The notes beneath the pieces were generated by a model. It was not told where the DNA came from, ran no database searches, and saw nothing but the letters and a program-made list of their open reading frames with translations. Positions 8,669 through 17,156 of a DNA stretch of 64,000 nt are shown here, piece by piece. Positions within the stretch are counted from its first letter, which is position 1; the number at the start of each line of letters is the position of its first letter. Made by a program: the position numbers and the translations under genes. The stretch is from Bradyrhizobium diazoefficiens USDA 110 (GTDB taxonomy: Bacteria; Pseudomonadota; Alphaproteobacteria; Rhizobiales; Xanthobacteraceae): positions 4,078,001 through 4,142,000 of the forward strand of contig NC_004463.1 in NCBI RefSeq assembly GCF_000011365.1, read 5' to 3'.

Positions 8669-8693
8669 CCGGGCCGGCAAGAGGCCGGCCCGG
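8669..8693 (+). terminator. hairpin after flagellin gene
   Basis: A perfect 10-bp GC stem (CCGGGCCGGC / GCCGGCCCGG) with loop AAGAG lies 25 bp after the fliC stop. It has no long U-tract. It probably terminates or attenuates transcription so that flagellin mRNA exceeds fliD mRNA, and may stabilise the fliC 3' end. Confidence 0.6.
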
Positions 8694-8717
8694 CACCTTC
8701 CAGGGATCGCCAGGCAC

Positions 8718-10405
8718 GTGACCAGCGTCAGTTCGAGCACCAGCAGCACCAGCACGACCAGCTCGGGGGTCTCGATCACCACGAGCGGCACGACCAATTC
8801 GAGCAGCGTCGACTGGTCGGCGCTGATCCAGTCCGCCGTTGACGCCAAGACGGCGCAGGCGACGACGATCTCGACGTCGATCACCAGCAACCAAGCCAAG
8901 ATCTCGGCCTATCAGACGCTGCAGAGCGACCTGAAGACGCTGTATTCCGGGCTGGCATCGCTCGCGACGTCGGTGGTCAATTCACTCGCCACCAACGCTT
9001 TCTCGACCCGTTCCGCAAGCATCAGCTCAACCGGCGACGCCAGCGCATCGTCGACGCTGTCCATGAGCATCAAGAGCGGGCCGCCACTGGCGACCATACG
9101 CTGACCATCAGCCAGCTCGCGGTCGCGCACAAGGTGGTGGGCACCTCGCAGTCGAGCCAGACCGCCGAGCTCGGCTATTCCGGCACCTTCTCGCTCGGCC
9201 TCGCGGGCGGTTCGACATCCGATATCACGGTGACCAGCACGATGTCGCTGCAGGACGTCGTCGATGCCGTCAATGCCCAGACCTCGACGACCAATGTGCA
9301 GGCCTCGATCGTCCAGGTGTCGAGCGGCTCCTATGAGATGGTGCTGACGGGCACGGCGGACGCCGCCGACATCACCTATTCCAGCACGTCAGGCGACGAT
9401 ATCCTCAGCAAGCTGGGCGTAACCGACAGCTCAGGGGCCTTCACCGACGTGCTCCAGGCGGCGCAGTCGGCCGAATTCACCCTCGACGGCATCGCGATGA
9501 CCCGCGACACCAACGACATTTCCGACGTGCTGACCGGGGTCACCTTCAACCTGCTCCAGGCCACGCCGGACGGGACGTCGCTGAACGTCAGCATCGAGAC
9601 CGACACCAGCCAGATCCAGTCGGCGCTCGAGACCTTCGTCACCAACTACAATGCGTTTCGTGACGAGGTCATCGCCCAGCAGGCGACGGGCACTGACGGC
9701 ACGGCATCCTCGAGTGCAGTGCTGTTCGGCGACGGCACCATGCGCAACATCATGGACGCGCTTCAGAACAGCCTGAACAGCACCGTCCGCGGACTGACGA
9801 TGGCCGATCTCGGCCTGTCGTTCAACGAGAACAACGAGCTCGAGCTCGACACCTCGACACTGTCGGATGTCCTGAGCACCAATCTGAGCGGCGTGACAAA
9901 GCTGCTGTCGGCGCAGACCACGACGTCGTCTAGCCAGCTCAGCGTCGTCAACACCGGGACGTCGCCGCAATCCTTCACCCTGGATCTGACGGTGGATTCC
10001 GACGGCAATCTCACCTCGGCCTCGGTCGGCGGCGATTCCTCGCTATTCACGGTCAGCGGCACCTCGATCATCGGCGCGTCCGGATCGATCTATGCTGGCA
10101 TGGCCTTCACCTATAGCGGCTCGACCTCGCAGTCGATCACGGTGACGTCGACGTCAGGTCTCGCCACGCAGCTCTATCAGCTCGCGAAGAACTATTCCTC
10201 GTCGAGCGGTGCGTTGCAAACCCTGATCACCAATCTGACGACACGCGACGACGATCTGCAGCAGAAGGTCGACGACATCAACAGCGCGGCGTCGACGCTG
10301 CAGTCCCAGCTCCAGACCCAATATGCGAAGTATCAGGCGGCGATCGAGAGCTCCAACAGCACGCTGACCTATCTGAAGGCGCTGCTGAACTCGTCGAGCA
10401 ATTGA
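8718..10405 (+). pseudogene. fliD: flagellar filament cap protein FliD, frameshifted
   Basis: The gene starts at GTG 8718 and encodes about 562 aa if repaired. The N-terminal part has VDWSALIQSAVDAKTAQATT and the coiled segment QAKISAYQTLQSDLKTLYSGL typical of FliD_N. The C-terminal part (from 9134 on) has the FliD_C domain: LQAAQSAEFTLDGIAMTRDT, FVTNYNAFRDEV and a final coiled coil. The frame changes once, near the GGG at 9078-9080. Adding one G gives SGAATGDHTLTISQLAVAHK and a continuous protein. FliD caps the growing filament and is needed for flagellin polymerisation, so a true break would disable this flagellum. The homopolymer pattern suggests sequence error. Confidence 0.85.
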
Positions 10406-10429
10406 TAGCGTGGAACCGAGTGAGTGATG

Positions 10430-10846
10430 ATGCATAACCAGATGGCGTACTTGGCCAACCAGGCCTATCGGGGAGCGGCGACCACGGTGCCGCCGCTGAA
10501 GGCGGTGTCGATGCTGCTCGGCGGGGCCGCCACCTTCCTGCAGAAGGCACTCGTGGCCCAGGAGTCGCGGCGCTTCGAGGAAGGACATGAGCACCTGATG
10601 AAGGCGACCGCCATCCTGCGCGGGCTCAGCCACAATCTCGATTTCACCAATGGCCGGGACGTCGCCGAGCGGCTCTACCAGACCTACAACGCGCTCATCC
10701 TGGCGAGCCTGAGGGCCTATGGTCGGCCGGACGCCCGCGAGAGCTTTCGGCGGATCATCGCCGGCCTGGCCGAGATGCGCGAGGCGTGGGAATTCGTCGA
10801 TGCGGCGAGCCGGGGCGGCAAGGCCGATTCGGCTCCGTCACGGTAG
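10430..10846 (+). CDS. fliS: flagellar export chaperone FliS
   Basis: The product is 138 aa from ATG 10430; GTG 10424 and ATG 10427 are alternative starts. It begins MHNQMAYLANQAYRGAAT and continues with an all-helical protein in which LKAVSMLLGGAATFLQKAL and FEEGHEHLMKATAILRGL correspond to the FliS helices. FliS binds the C-terminal helix of flagellin in the cytoplasm and keeps it unfolded for type III export. Length (~130 aa) and position directly after fliD match the common fliD-fliS order. Similarity is moderate but context makes the call firm. Confidence 0.8.
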   Translation: MHNQMAYLANQAYRGAATTVPPLKAVSMLLGGAATFLQKALVAQESRRFEEGHEHLMKATAILRGLSHNLDFTNGRDVAERLYQTYNALILASLRAYGRPDARESFRRIIAGLAEMREAWEFVDAASRGGKADSAPSR

Positions 10847-10982
10847 CGGCCGGGCGGTTTCATAGATCCCGTGAATAACCGGGGGCGAGGGGGTCCGGGC
10901 GGCTGTTTTCGCGGCCGTTCCGGCCGTGCTGGCGCGGCTTGGCGCGGATCACAGCGCGAATTCGGTTTCCGGCGCGCAAGCA

Positions 10983-11294
10983 ATGCTTTATGACGGGCTT
11001 GGCGAGGCGGATATCCGGACGATGGACGTCACCGAGTTTGAGGATCTGATCGATCGGCTGGGCGAGGACGTCTCGCGCTGGCCCGACGATCGCCGCCTGT
11101 CCGCCGAACAGTTGCTGTCCCGGTCCGCTGAAGCGCAGGCCCTGCTCGCGCAGGCGCAGGCACTCCGCGCGGCGCTGGCCGCGCCGCCGGTGCGCGCGCC
11201 GGCGGGGCTCGCCGACCGCATCGTTGCCGCGGCGACCAAGCGCGGCACGGATGCCACCGAGGCGCTTACCGAGGGCGAGACGGCGAGGGGCTGA
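10983..11294 (+). CDS. small RWP-type hypothetical protein
   Basis: The product is about 103 aa from ATG 10983; ATG 11022 (MDVTEFEDLIDRLGEDVS...) is a plausible shorter start, and neither has a strong ribosome-binding site. The core ...DRLGEDVSRWPDDRR... followed by AEQLLSRSAEAQALLAQAQA matches a common alphaproteobacterial pattern (RWPxxxR, then xxARxLLAEAxxL). As I recall, that pattern is often encoded near ECF sigma genes. It has no signal peptide, membrane segment or zinc ligands. Here it lies 3.3 kb after the ECF sigma gene inside the same flagellar set. A role as regulatory partner of the sigma factor is a guess. Downstream, 11295-11508 has no gene. Confidence 0.55.
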   Translation: MLYDGLGEADIRTMDVTEFEDLIDRLGEDVSRWPDDRRLSAEQLLSRSAEAQALLAQAQALRAALAAPPVRAPAGLADRIVAAATKRGTDATEALTEGETARG

Positions 11295-11508
11295 TCGCTC
11301 GCGTCGTCGCATCGGCATCGAGATCGTCCCACAGTTCTTCATCTCTGCCTGACGTCTTCACACGGCAGATTTTGCCGAGTCGAACAGTGATCGCGCGTGT
11401 GCAAATCCGCGCCTGAATTCCCGTCCGGTCCCGTTTCATCTGCACAGAGATCAGCGCGCAACTGCTCCGTAATGCGAGCGCGCCGGTCGCCTAGAACCGG
11501 GGTGTGCG

Positions 11509-12177
11509 ATGACCGTTTCCGCGACGAGTTCCGTCTCAACTGCAACGACGACGACATCATCGTCGTCGAGCTCGTCTTCCGCGTCGTCGTTGACGTCGAG
11601 CGACTTCCTGAGCCTGCTCGTCAGCGAGCTGCAAAACCAGGATCCGCTGAACGCGACTTCGACGACCGACTTCATCAATCAGCTCACCTCCTACGCGAAT
11701 TTCACGTCGCAGCAGTCGATCAACAGCAATCTGACGTCGCTGGCGAGCTCATTCTCCAGCCTCGTGACGCTGAATTCGGTCAACTACATCGGCCACACCG
11801 TCGAGGCCAAGACCGATACGGCGTCGCTGAGCAATGGCTCCGCGACGTTCGGTTACTCGCTGTCCTCTGCAGCCTCGAACGTCTCGATCAGCGTCAAGGA
11901 TTCCTCGGGCAACACGGTGTGGACCGGCACCGGCACCGGCAACTCCGGATCCAACAGCTTCACCTGGGACGGCAAGGACTCCAGCGGCAACCAGCTCTCG
12001 GACGGCGGCCAGTACACGATCTCGGTCAACGCGACCGATAGCGCCGGCAACTCCGTCCTCAACTACACGACCGTCACCGGCACGGTGACCGGCATCGACA
12101 CCTCGACCTCGACGCCGTCGCTCACGGTCGGCGGCGTCTCCGTCAGCGCCGCCAACATCATCGGCGTCACGTCCTGA
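11509..12177 (+). CDS. flgD: flagellar hook-capping protein FlgD
   Basis: This 222-aa protein starts at ATG 11509. After a Ser/Thr-only leader of about 25 residues it shows the FlgD signature DFLSLLVSELQNQDPLNATS with FINQLTSYANFTSQQSINSN. A C-terminal Ig/FlgD-type beta domain (TFTWDG-like FTWDGKDSSGNQLSDGGQYT) follows. FlgD caps the growing hook and is discarded after hook assembly. It lies 19 bp before flgE, so the two are co-transcribed. The unusual serine run at the start is low-complexity but in frame and without a frameshift. Confidence 0.95.
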   Translation: MTVSATSSVSTATTTTSSSSSSSSASSLTSSDFLSLLVSELQNQDPLNATSTTDFINQLTSYANFTSQQSINSNLTSLASSFSSLVTLNSVNYIGHTVEAKTDTASLSNGSATFGYSLSSAASNVSISVKDSSGNTVWTGTGTGNSGSNSFTWDGKDSSGNQLSDGGQYTISVNATDSAGNSVLNYTTVTGTVTGIDTSTSTPSLTVGGVSVSAANIIGVTS

Positions 12178-12196
12178 TCTCATCCGGAGTTTTATC

Positions 12197-13462
12197 ATGA
12201 GTCTCACCGGCGCACTTTCCTCGGCGATCTCGGCGCTCAGCGCGCAGAGCCAGTCGCTGTCGATGATCTCGGACAACATCGCCAACTCCGACACCACCGG
12301 TTACAAGACGACGTCGGCGATGTTCGACGCGCTCGTCACCGCGTCGAGCAACGCGACCTCCTACGCCTCGGGCGGCGTCACCGTCTCCGGCCGCGCCAAC
12401 ATCACCCAGCAGGGTCTGCTTGCAGCGACCTCGAACGCCACCGACGTCGCGATCCAGGGCAGCGGATTCTTCGCGGTGTCGAATTCCACGTCCGGCGGCA
12501 CGATCTCCTATACCCGCAACGGTGCGTTCACCATCAACAATGCGGGCTATCTGGAGAACAACGGCAACTATCTCGAAGGCTGGCGCACGGACGCCGACGG
12601 CAACGTCGTCGGCAATGAATCGGCGAGCAACCTCACGGCCATCAACACGCAGGTCGCGTCCACCAGCGGCAGCGCCACCACCAAGACGACGGTCGCGGCC
12701 AATTTGCCGTCGGACGCCGCGACCGGGGACACCTACACCAGCTCGATGACGGTCTACGATTCGCTGGGGGCGGCGAACTCGATGCAGGTCACCTGGACGA
12801 AGACCGGCACCAACACCTGGAGCGCGAGCTTTGCCAATCCGACCTCCACGTCGGACACGACGACGGCGACGGGGACGGCCTCGGGCACGATCGCCATCAC
12901 CTTCAACAGCGACGGCTCGCTCGCCAGCACCAGTCCGAGCCCGGCGACCGTCGTGGTGACCGGCTGGACCGATGGGGCCGCCGACAGCTCGATCACGCTC
13001 AATCTCGGCACCGTCGGCAAGACCGATGGATTGACGCAATACGCCTCGGGCGAAACCACGCCCTCCGTCAACGTCACCAGCATCGATTCCGACGGGCTGT
13101 CTTACGGCAAGCTCTCCAGTGTCTCGATCGGCAAGGACGGCGTGGTCGATGCCACCTACTCGAACGGCCAGACGATTGCGATCTACAAGATCGCGGTGGC
13201 GACCTTCGCCGATCCCAACGGTCTGTCGGCAAGGAGCGACGGCATCTATTCGGCAACCGTGACGTCGGGCAACGCCGCTCTCCAGGCCTCGGGCGAGAAC
13301 GGCGCGGGCACGATCTACGGCAGCGAGCTGGAATCCTCGACCACAGACACCAGCAGCCAGTTCTCCAGCATGATCTCGGCGCAGCAGGCCTATTCCGCGG
13401 CCTCGCAGGTCATCTCGACCGTCAACAAGATGTACGACACGCTGATCTCGGCGATGAGGTAG
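12197..13462 (+). CDS. flgE: flagellar hook protein FlgE
   Basis: This 421-aa protein has the conserved rod/hook N-terminus (MSLTGALSSAISALSAQSQS, then SDNIANSDTTGYK). It has the FlgE/F/G middle motif DVAIQGSGFFAV and the C-terminal helix ...TSSQFSSMISAQQAYSAASQV ending VNKMYDTLISAMR. It forms the curved hook joining basal body and filament. Length is typical (400-420 aa). It sits between flgD and two small genes preceding flgK. The reading frame is intact. Confidence 0.95.
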   Translation: MSLTGALSSAISALSAQSQSLSMISDNIANSDTTGYKTTSAMFDALVTASSNATSYASGGVTVSGRANITQQGLLAATSNATDVAIQGSGFFAVSNSTSGGTISYTRNGAFTINNAGYLENNGNYLEGWRTDADGNVVGNESASNLTAINTQVASTSGSATTKTTVAANLPSDAATGDTYTSSMTVYDSLGAANSMQVTWTKTGTNTWSASFANPTSTSDTTTATGTASGTIAITFNSDGSLASTSPSPATVVVTGWTDGAADSSITLNLGTVGKTDGLTQYASGETTPSVNVTSIDSDGLSYGKLSSVSIGKDGVVDATYSNGQTIAIYKIAVATFADPNGLSARSDGIYSATVTSGNAALQASGENGAGTIYGSELESSTTDTSSQFSSMISAQQAYSAASQVISTVNKMYDTLISAMR

Positions 13463-13465
13463 GTG

Positions 13466-13726
13466 ATGGGCAATGTCAGGGATCATGCCGTTGGTGAGCG
13501 GTTACTGCTGCGCCTCAAGCGACTGGTGACGCGCGCCGATGCCGCAGACCGCGCGAAGCCTGGCGGGCTGCTCGCGCTGGTCGACGATATCGAGAGCACG
13601 CGCCGCGCTCTGCTGCGCCAATGCGCGGATATCGAGGACGAGATGCGGCGCGCGGCAGCGCGAACCACGGCGATCGGTGCCTATCTCCGCGGCTCCCAGG
13701 CGGGCCGCGGCCGGCCGCAGAATTAG
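13466..13726 (+). CDS. small hypothetical protein in flagellar operon, 86 aa
   Basis: The start is ATG 13466, 3 bp after the flgE stop, so translation is probably coupled. The product is basic and helical (LLLRLKRLVTRADAADRAKP..., then LLALVDDIESTRRALLRQCA and DIEDEMRRAAARTTAI), likely a short coiled coil. It has no signal peptide or membrane segment. I do not recognise the family. Its size, charge and position just before a FlgN-like gene suggest a flagellar chaperone or assembly accessory, but nothing in the sequence proves this. Confidence 0.6.
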   Translation: MGNVRDHAVGERLLLRLKRLVTRADAADRAKPGGLLALVDDIESTRRALLRQCADIEDEMRRAAARTTAIGAYLRGSQAGRGRPQN

Positions 13727-13750
13727 AAGAACGATGTGAAGGCAACGAAC

Positions 13751-14209
13751 ATGAAACAGGCAGAGCCTACCAGGACCAGTGCCGCCGGCGGCGATATCAG
13801 GATCAAGTCGCTGATTGCGCTGATCGACGTCCTGACCACCCTGGTTGCCGAGGAGAATGCGGAGCTCGCCAAGGGCTTGCCCGCCTCGCGCCTGAGGCAG
13901 GTGGACGAGAAGAACCGGCTGGCCGAGTTGTTCGAGCGGACGGTCGCCGAATGTGCCGGGGGCAGCACCAGCCTGCACGTTAGGGATATGATCCTGCGCG
14001 AGCAATTGATGGAGCGGATCCTGAAGCTGCGTGCCGCGATGGACGAGAACCTGGTGCGGTTGCGCGCGGCGATCGAGGCCAGCAACCGCCGGATCGAGGC
14101 GGTGATGCAGGCGATCCGCGAGCAGATTGCGGCGGTGTCGCCCTATGGCGCCTCGGGCCGCGTCGCCGCCGCGCGGACCGTCTCCAGCGGCACCAGCCGG
14201 CGCGCCTGA
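13751..14209 (+). CDS. FlgN-like flagellar chaperone
   Basis: The product is 152 aa from ATG 13751; an in-frame GTG at 13736 would add five residues. It is a long helical protein: LIALIDVLTTLVAEENAELA, then LRQVDEKNRLAELFERTVAE and a C-terminal helix LRAAIEASNRRIEAVMQAIR. This is the FlgN pattern (initial LxxLLxxExxAL, then K-xxL). FlgN proteins bind FlgK and FlgL for export. The gene is 21 bp before flgK, whose product is the expected client. The Ala/Ser-rich tail is disordered. Family-level confidence is moderate. Confidence 0.65.
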   Translation: MKQAEPTRTSAAGGDIRIKSLIALIDVLTTLVAEENAELAKGLPASRLRQVDEKNRLAELFERTVAECAGGSTSLHVRDMILREQLMERILKLRAAMDENLVRLRAAIEASNRRIEAVMQAIREQIAAVSPYGASGRVAAARTVSSGTSRRA

Positions 14210-14230
14210 CGCAACAAGGAGGCCGCCGCC

Positions 14231-15979
14231 GTGTCGCTCGATATCACACGACTGATCGCCTTCAGCGGGCTCTCGGCCACGCAGGTCCAGATCAGCGTGA
14301 CGTCGTCGAACATCTCGAACGCCGACACGACCGGTTACACGACCAAGACCGCGAACCAGACGAGCAGCGTCACCAACGGCGTCGGCACCGGCGTCACGGT
14401 GACCGGCATCACCTCGACGGTGGACAAGCTGCTTCTGAAGTCGCTGATCGGCGCAACCTCTGAACTCGGCGCGGCCGACACCAGCAACACCTATCTGACC
14501 TCGCTGCAAAAACTCTACGGCTCGACCAGCACCTCGGACAGCTCGTCGACCGGTACATCACTTGCCAATACGCTGGCCGATCTGGAATCGGCGCTGTCGT
14601 CGCTCGCGAGCACGCCGAGCAGTGCGTCGCTGCAATCCAACGCGGTGAGTGCGCTCAACGATGTGGTGAGCCAGCTCCGGGAGACCTCCAGCGGCATCCA
14701 GAAACTCCGCTCCAATGCCGACAAGGACATCGCATCCTCGGTCGACGACGTGAATAAGGATCTGCAGCAGATCGCCAACGTCAACGCCGAGATCAAGCAA
14801 GTTGCAGCGTCCGGCCAGTCGACCGCGGATCTCGAAGACCAGCGCAATACCGCGCTGCAGGACGTCGCATCGAAGATGAACGTCAGCTACTTCACGGCGT
14901 CGAACGGCGATCTACAGGTTTACACCACCTCCGGCCAGGCGCTGGTCGACAGCAGCGCGCATACGATCAGCTACACGACGGCCGCCAACGTCTCGTCGTC
15001 GACGAGTTTCGGCGCGATCTCGGTCAACGGAGTCGACATCACCTCGCAGATTACGAGCGGCGACATCGGCGCGCTCGTCACCTTGCGCGACAAGACCTTG
15101 CCGGCCGCGCAATCCCAGCTTGACCAGCTGGCCCAGCAGTTCACTTCCGCGCTGAACAGCGTGTCCAACAGCGCTTCGTCGGTGCCACCGCCAACCAGCC
15201 TGACTGGGACCACGGCGGTTGCGAGCACGGACGCGCTCTCGGCGACCGGCACGGTCCACATCGCCGCCACCGACCAGAGCGGCAATCTCGTGTCCTATGC
15301 CGATCTCGACCTGTCGTCCTACGCAACGGTTGGCGATCTCGTGACCGCGATCAACGGTATTTCCGGCCTGTCGGCATCGGTCGATTCCAACGGTCATCTG
15401 ACGATCTCAGCCACCGGTTCCGGCAACGGCGTCGCGATCAACGAGATGACGAGCTCCGTGGGCAGTTCGGGCGAGGGATTGTCTGATTATTTCGGCCTGA
15501 ACGACATCGTCACAGGAACCAGCGCTGCCGACATTGCGGTCAAGAGCAGCTTTCTCTCAGGCAGCTCCGAGCTGCCGCTCGCCACGCTGGATTCGTCATC
15601 GACGTTGACGGTCGGCAGCCGGGTGCTGTCGTCGGGCTCGGCCACCGTGGTCAACAATCTCTACGACACGCTGACGGGCTCGCGGAGCTTTGCATCCGCG
15701 GGCGGCCTCGCCGAATCCACCGGCTCCTTCGCCGACTACGCCGCCACGATCGTCTCGGATGTCGCAAGCAAGGCGTCGCAGGCCTCCTCTGCCTATACGG
15801 CGAAGGAGACCGCGCAATCGACCTATGCGGATTCGCTTTCCTCGCAGTCGGGCGTGAACCTGGACGAGGAATCGGCGCGGCTGAGCACGCTGCAGAACAA
15901 ATATTCCGCGGCCTCGGCGCTGATCCAGGCCATCAACACGATGTACTCGGCGCTGCTCAACGCCGTGCAGTCGGGCTGA
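14231..15979 (+). CDS. flgK: flagellar hook-associated protein 1 FlgK
   Basis: This 582-aa protein starts at GTG 14231, with AAGGAGG about 10 bases upstream. The N-terminal rod motif (FSGLSATQVQISVTSSNISN then ADTTGYTTK) is followed by FlgK-type segments GTSLANTLADLESALSSLAS and LQQIANVNAEIKQVAASGQS with DLEDQRNTALQDVASKMNVS. The C-terminus has the hook-family helix (SGVNLDEESARLSTLQNKYS, then ALIQAINTMYSALLNAV). It forms the first hook-filament junction ring. The middle is rich in Ser/Thr like all secreted proteins of this cluster. It is 15 bp before flgL. Confidence 0.95.
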   Translation: MSLDITRLIAFSGLSATQVQISVTSSNISNADTTGYTTKTANQTSSVTNGVGTGVTVTGITSTVDKLLLKSLIGATSELGAADTSNTYLTSLQKLYGSTSTSDSSSTGTSLANTLADLESALSSLASTPSSASLQSNAVSALNDVVSQLRETSSGIQKLRSNADKDIASSVDDVNKDLQQIANVNAEIKQVAASGQSTADLEDQRNTALQDVASKMNVSYFTASNGDLQVYTTSGQALVDSSAHTISYTTAANVSSSTSFGAISVNGVDITSQITSGDIGALVTLRDKTLPAAQSQLDQLAQQFTSALNSVSNSASSVPPPTSLTGTTAVASTDALSATGTVHIAATDQSGNLVSYADLDLSSYATVGDLVTAINGISGLSASVDSNGHLTISATGSGNGVAINEMTSSVGSSGEGLSDYFGLNDIVTGTSAADIAVKSSFLSGSSELPLATLDSSSTLTVGSRVLSSGSATVVNNLYDTLTGSRSFASAGGLAESTGSFADYAATIVSDVASKASQASSAYTAKETAQSTYADSLSSQSGVNLDEESARLSTLQNKYSAASALIQAINTMYSALLNAVQSG

Positions 15980-15994
15980 GGCGGGAGGGTACCG

Positions 15995-16903
15995 ATGGCA
16001 ATGCGGGTGGCGACCTTCGCGCAGACCAACACCATGATTTCGGATGCGCTGCGCATTCAGTCGGTGATGGCCAACGAGCAGATCCAGGAATCGTCGGGCC
16101 AGATCTCGAGCGACTTCGGCGGCTACGGCTCGACTGCTCAGCACGTGGTCAATCTGCAGGTTTCGGTGACGCGGGCGCAATCCTATGTCGACGCCGCGAC
16201 GCTCGCCGACAGCCGGGTGCAGGTGATGTATTCGGCGGTGGGATCGATGACCGACATGGTCACGCAGTTGCGCTCGCAGCTCAGCGCCGCCTCGACCGGC
16301 AGCTCGACCGAGGCGAATTCGGCGATCGCCACCGCGCAGCAATATCTGGAGCAGATGGGGTCGCTGCTGAACACGCAGTATGACGGCCAGTACGTCTTTG
16401 CCGGCGGCAAGACCGAGACGGCGCCGGTGGATATCACGAGTTTTGCCACCGGCACGGGCTCCGCCGCCACCGCGGACACCTCCTATTACTCCGGCGACGG
16501 CGAAATCGCGTCGGTCCGCGTCTCGGCCGACCAGGCCGTGTCCTATGGCGTCACCGCCGACAATTCGGCGTTCGAGGAGGTGATGCGTGTCCTGAAGTTC
16601 GTGGCCAACAGCACCTCGCTGTCGTCCTCCGACATCACCCAGGCGCTCGACCTCGCGAGCACGGCGCTGGACGACACGGTGGCGGTGCAGGCCAGACTCT
16701 CCGGTGCGGCCTCGCAGATCGAAACGGCGAGCACGCGGCAGAGCGACTACAAGAGCTTTGCCGAGACGCTGTCGAGCGACCTGACCGGCGTCGACGTTGC
16801 CGCGATCACCGCGCAGCTTTCGACCTATCAGTCCCAGCTCACCGCCTCCTATTCCGCGCTCGGAAAGATCCTGAGCATGAATCTCGCGAGCTATCTGAAA
16901 TAG
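15995..16903 (+). CDS. flgL: flagellar hook-associated protein 3 FlgL
   Basis: This 302-aa flagellin-like junction protein has GGGAGG about 7 bases before ATG 15995. The N-terminal region (FAQTNTMISDALRIQSVMAN, then IQESSGQISSDFGGYG) and the C-terminal coiled segment (DLTGVDVAAITAQLSTYQSQ, then TASYSALGKILSMNL) match FlgL. The middle contains YDGQYVFAGGKTETAPVD, a FlgL hallmark (GEY-F-GG-x-T). It joins the FlgK ring to the filament. It is the last gene of the flagellar module. The next 250 bp hold no gene and lead to a convergent kinase gene. Confidence 0.93.
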   Translation: MAMRVATFAQTNTMISDALRIQSVMANEQIQESSGQISSDFGGYGSTAQHVVNLQVSVTRAQSYVDAATLADSRVQVMYSAVGSMTDMVTQLRSQLSAASTGSSTEANSAIATAQQYLEQMGSLLNTQYDGQYVFAGGKTETAPVDITSFATGTGSAATADTSYYSGDGEIASVRVSADQAVSYGVTADNSAFEEVMRVLKFVANSTSLSSSDITQALDLASTALDDTVAVQARLSGAASQIETASTRQSDYKSFAETLSSDLTGVDVAAITAQLSTYQSQLTASYSALGKILSMNLASYLK

Positions 16904-17156
16904 ATGCGTCGCCGTGTGCCCGGTCCAGCGAGCGGGAGCGTGCCCGGCGGCTATTGGTCCCAAGCTAGCGACCAGCGATTCAAGATCATTCAGTAGTTGA
17001 AGAGGCGAACGATTTGGCGCCGGGGATAAAACTGTGCTGCTGTGGAGCGAAAAGTTGAACGTAACGAATTGCACATAATTAAAGAAAGCCGAAATCAGCC
17101 TCCTGCGCCAACTGAGTGAGCTGAGATCGCGAAAGTGGCGGCAGTATGACAGCTTG

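Noticed and set aside
12167..13486. 439-codon minus-strand frame opposite flgE
   Set aside because: It is a shadow of flgE with Arg/Gly/Asp-rich composition and no motif.
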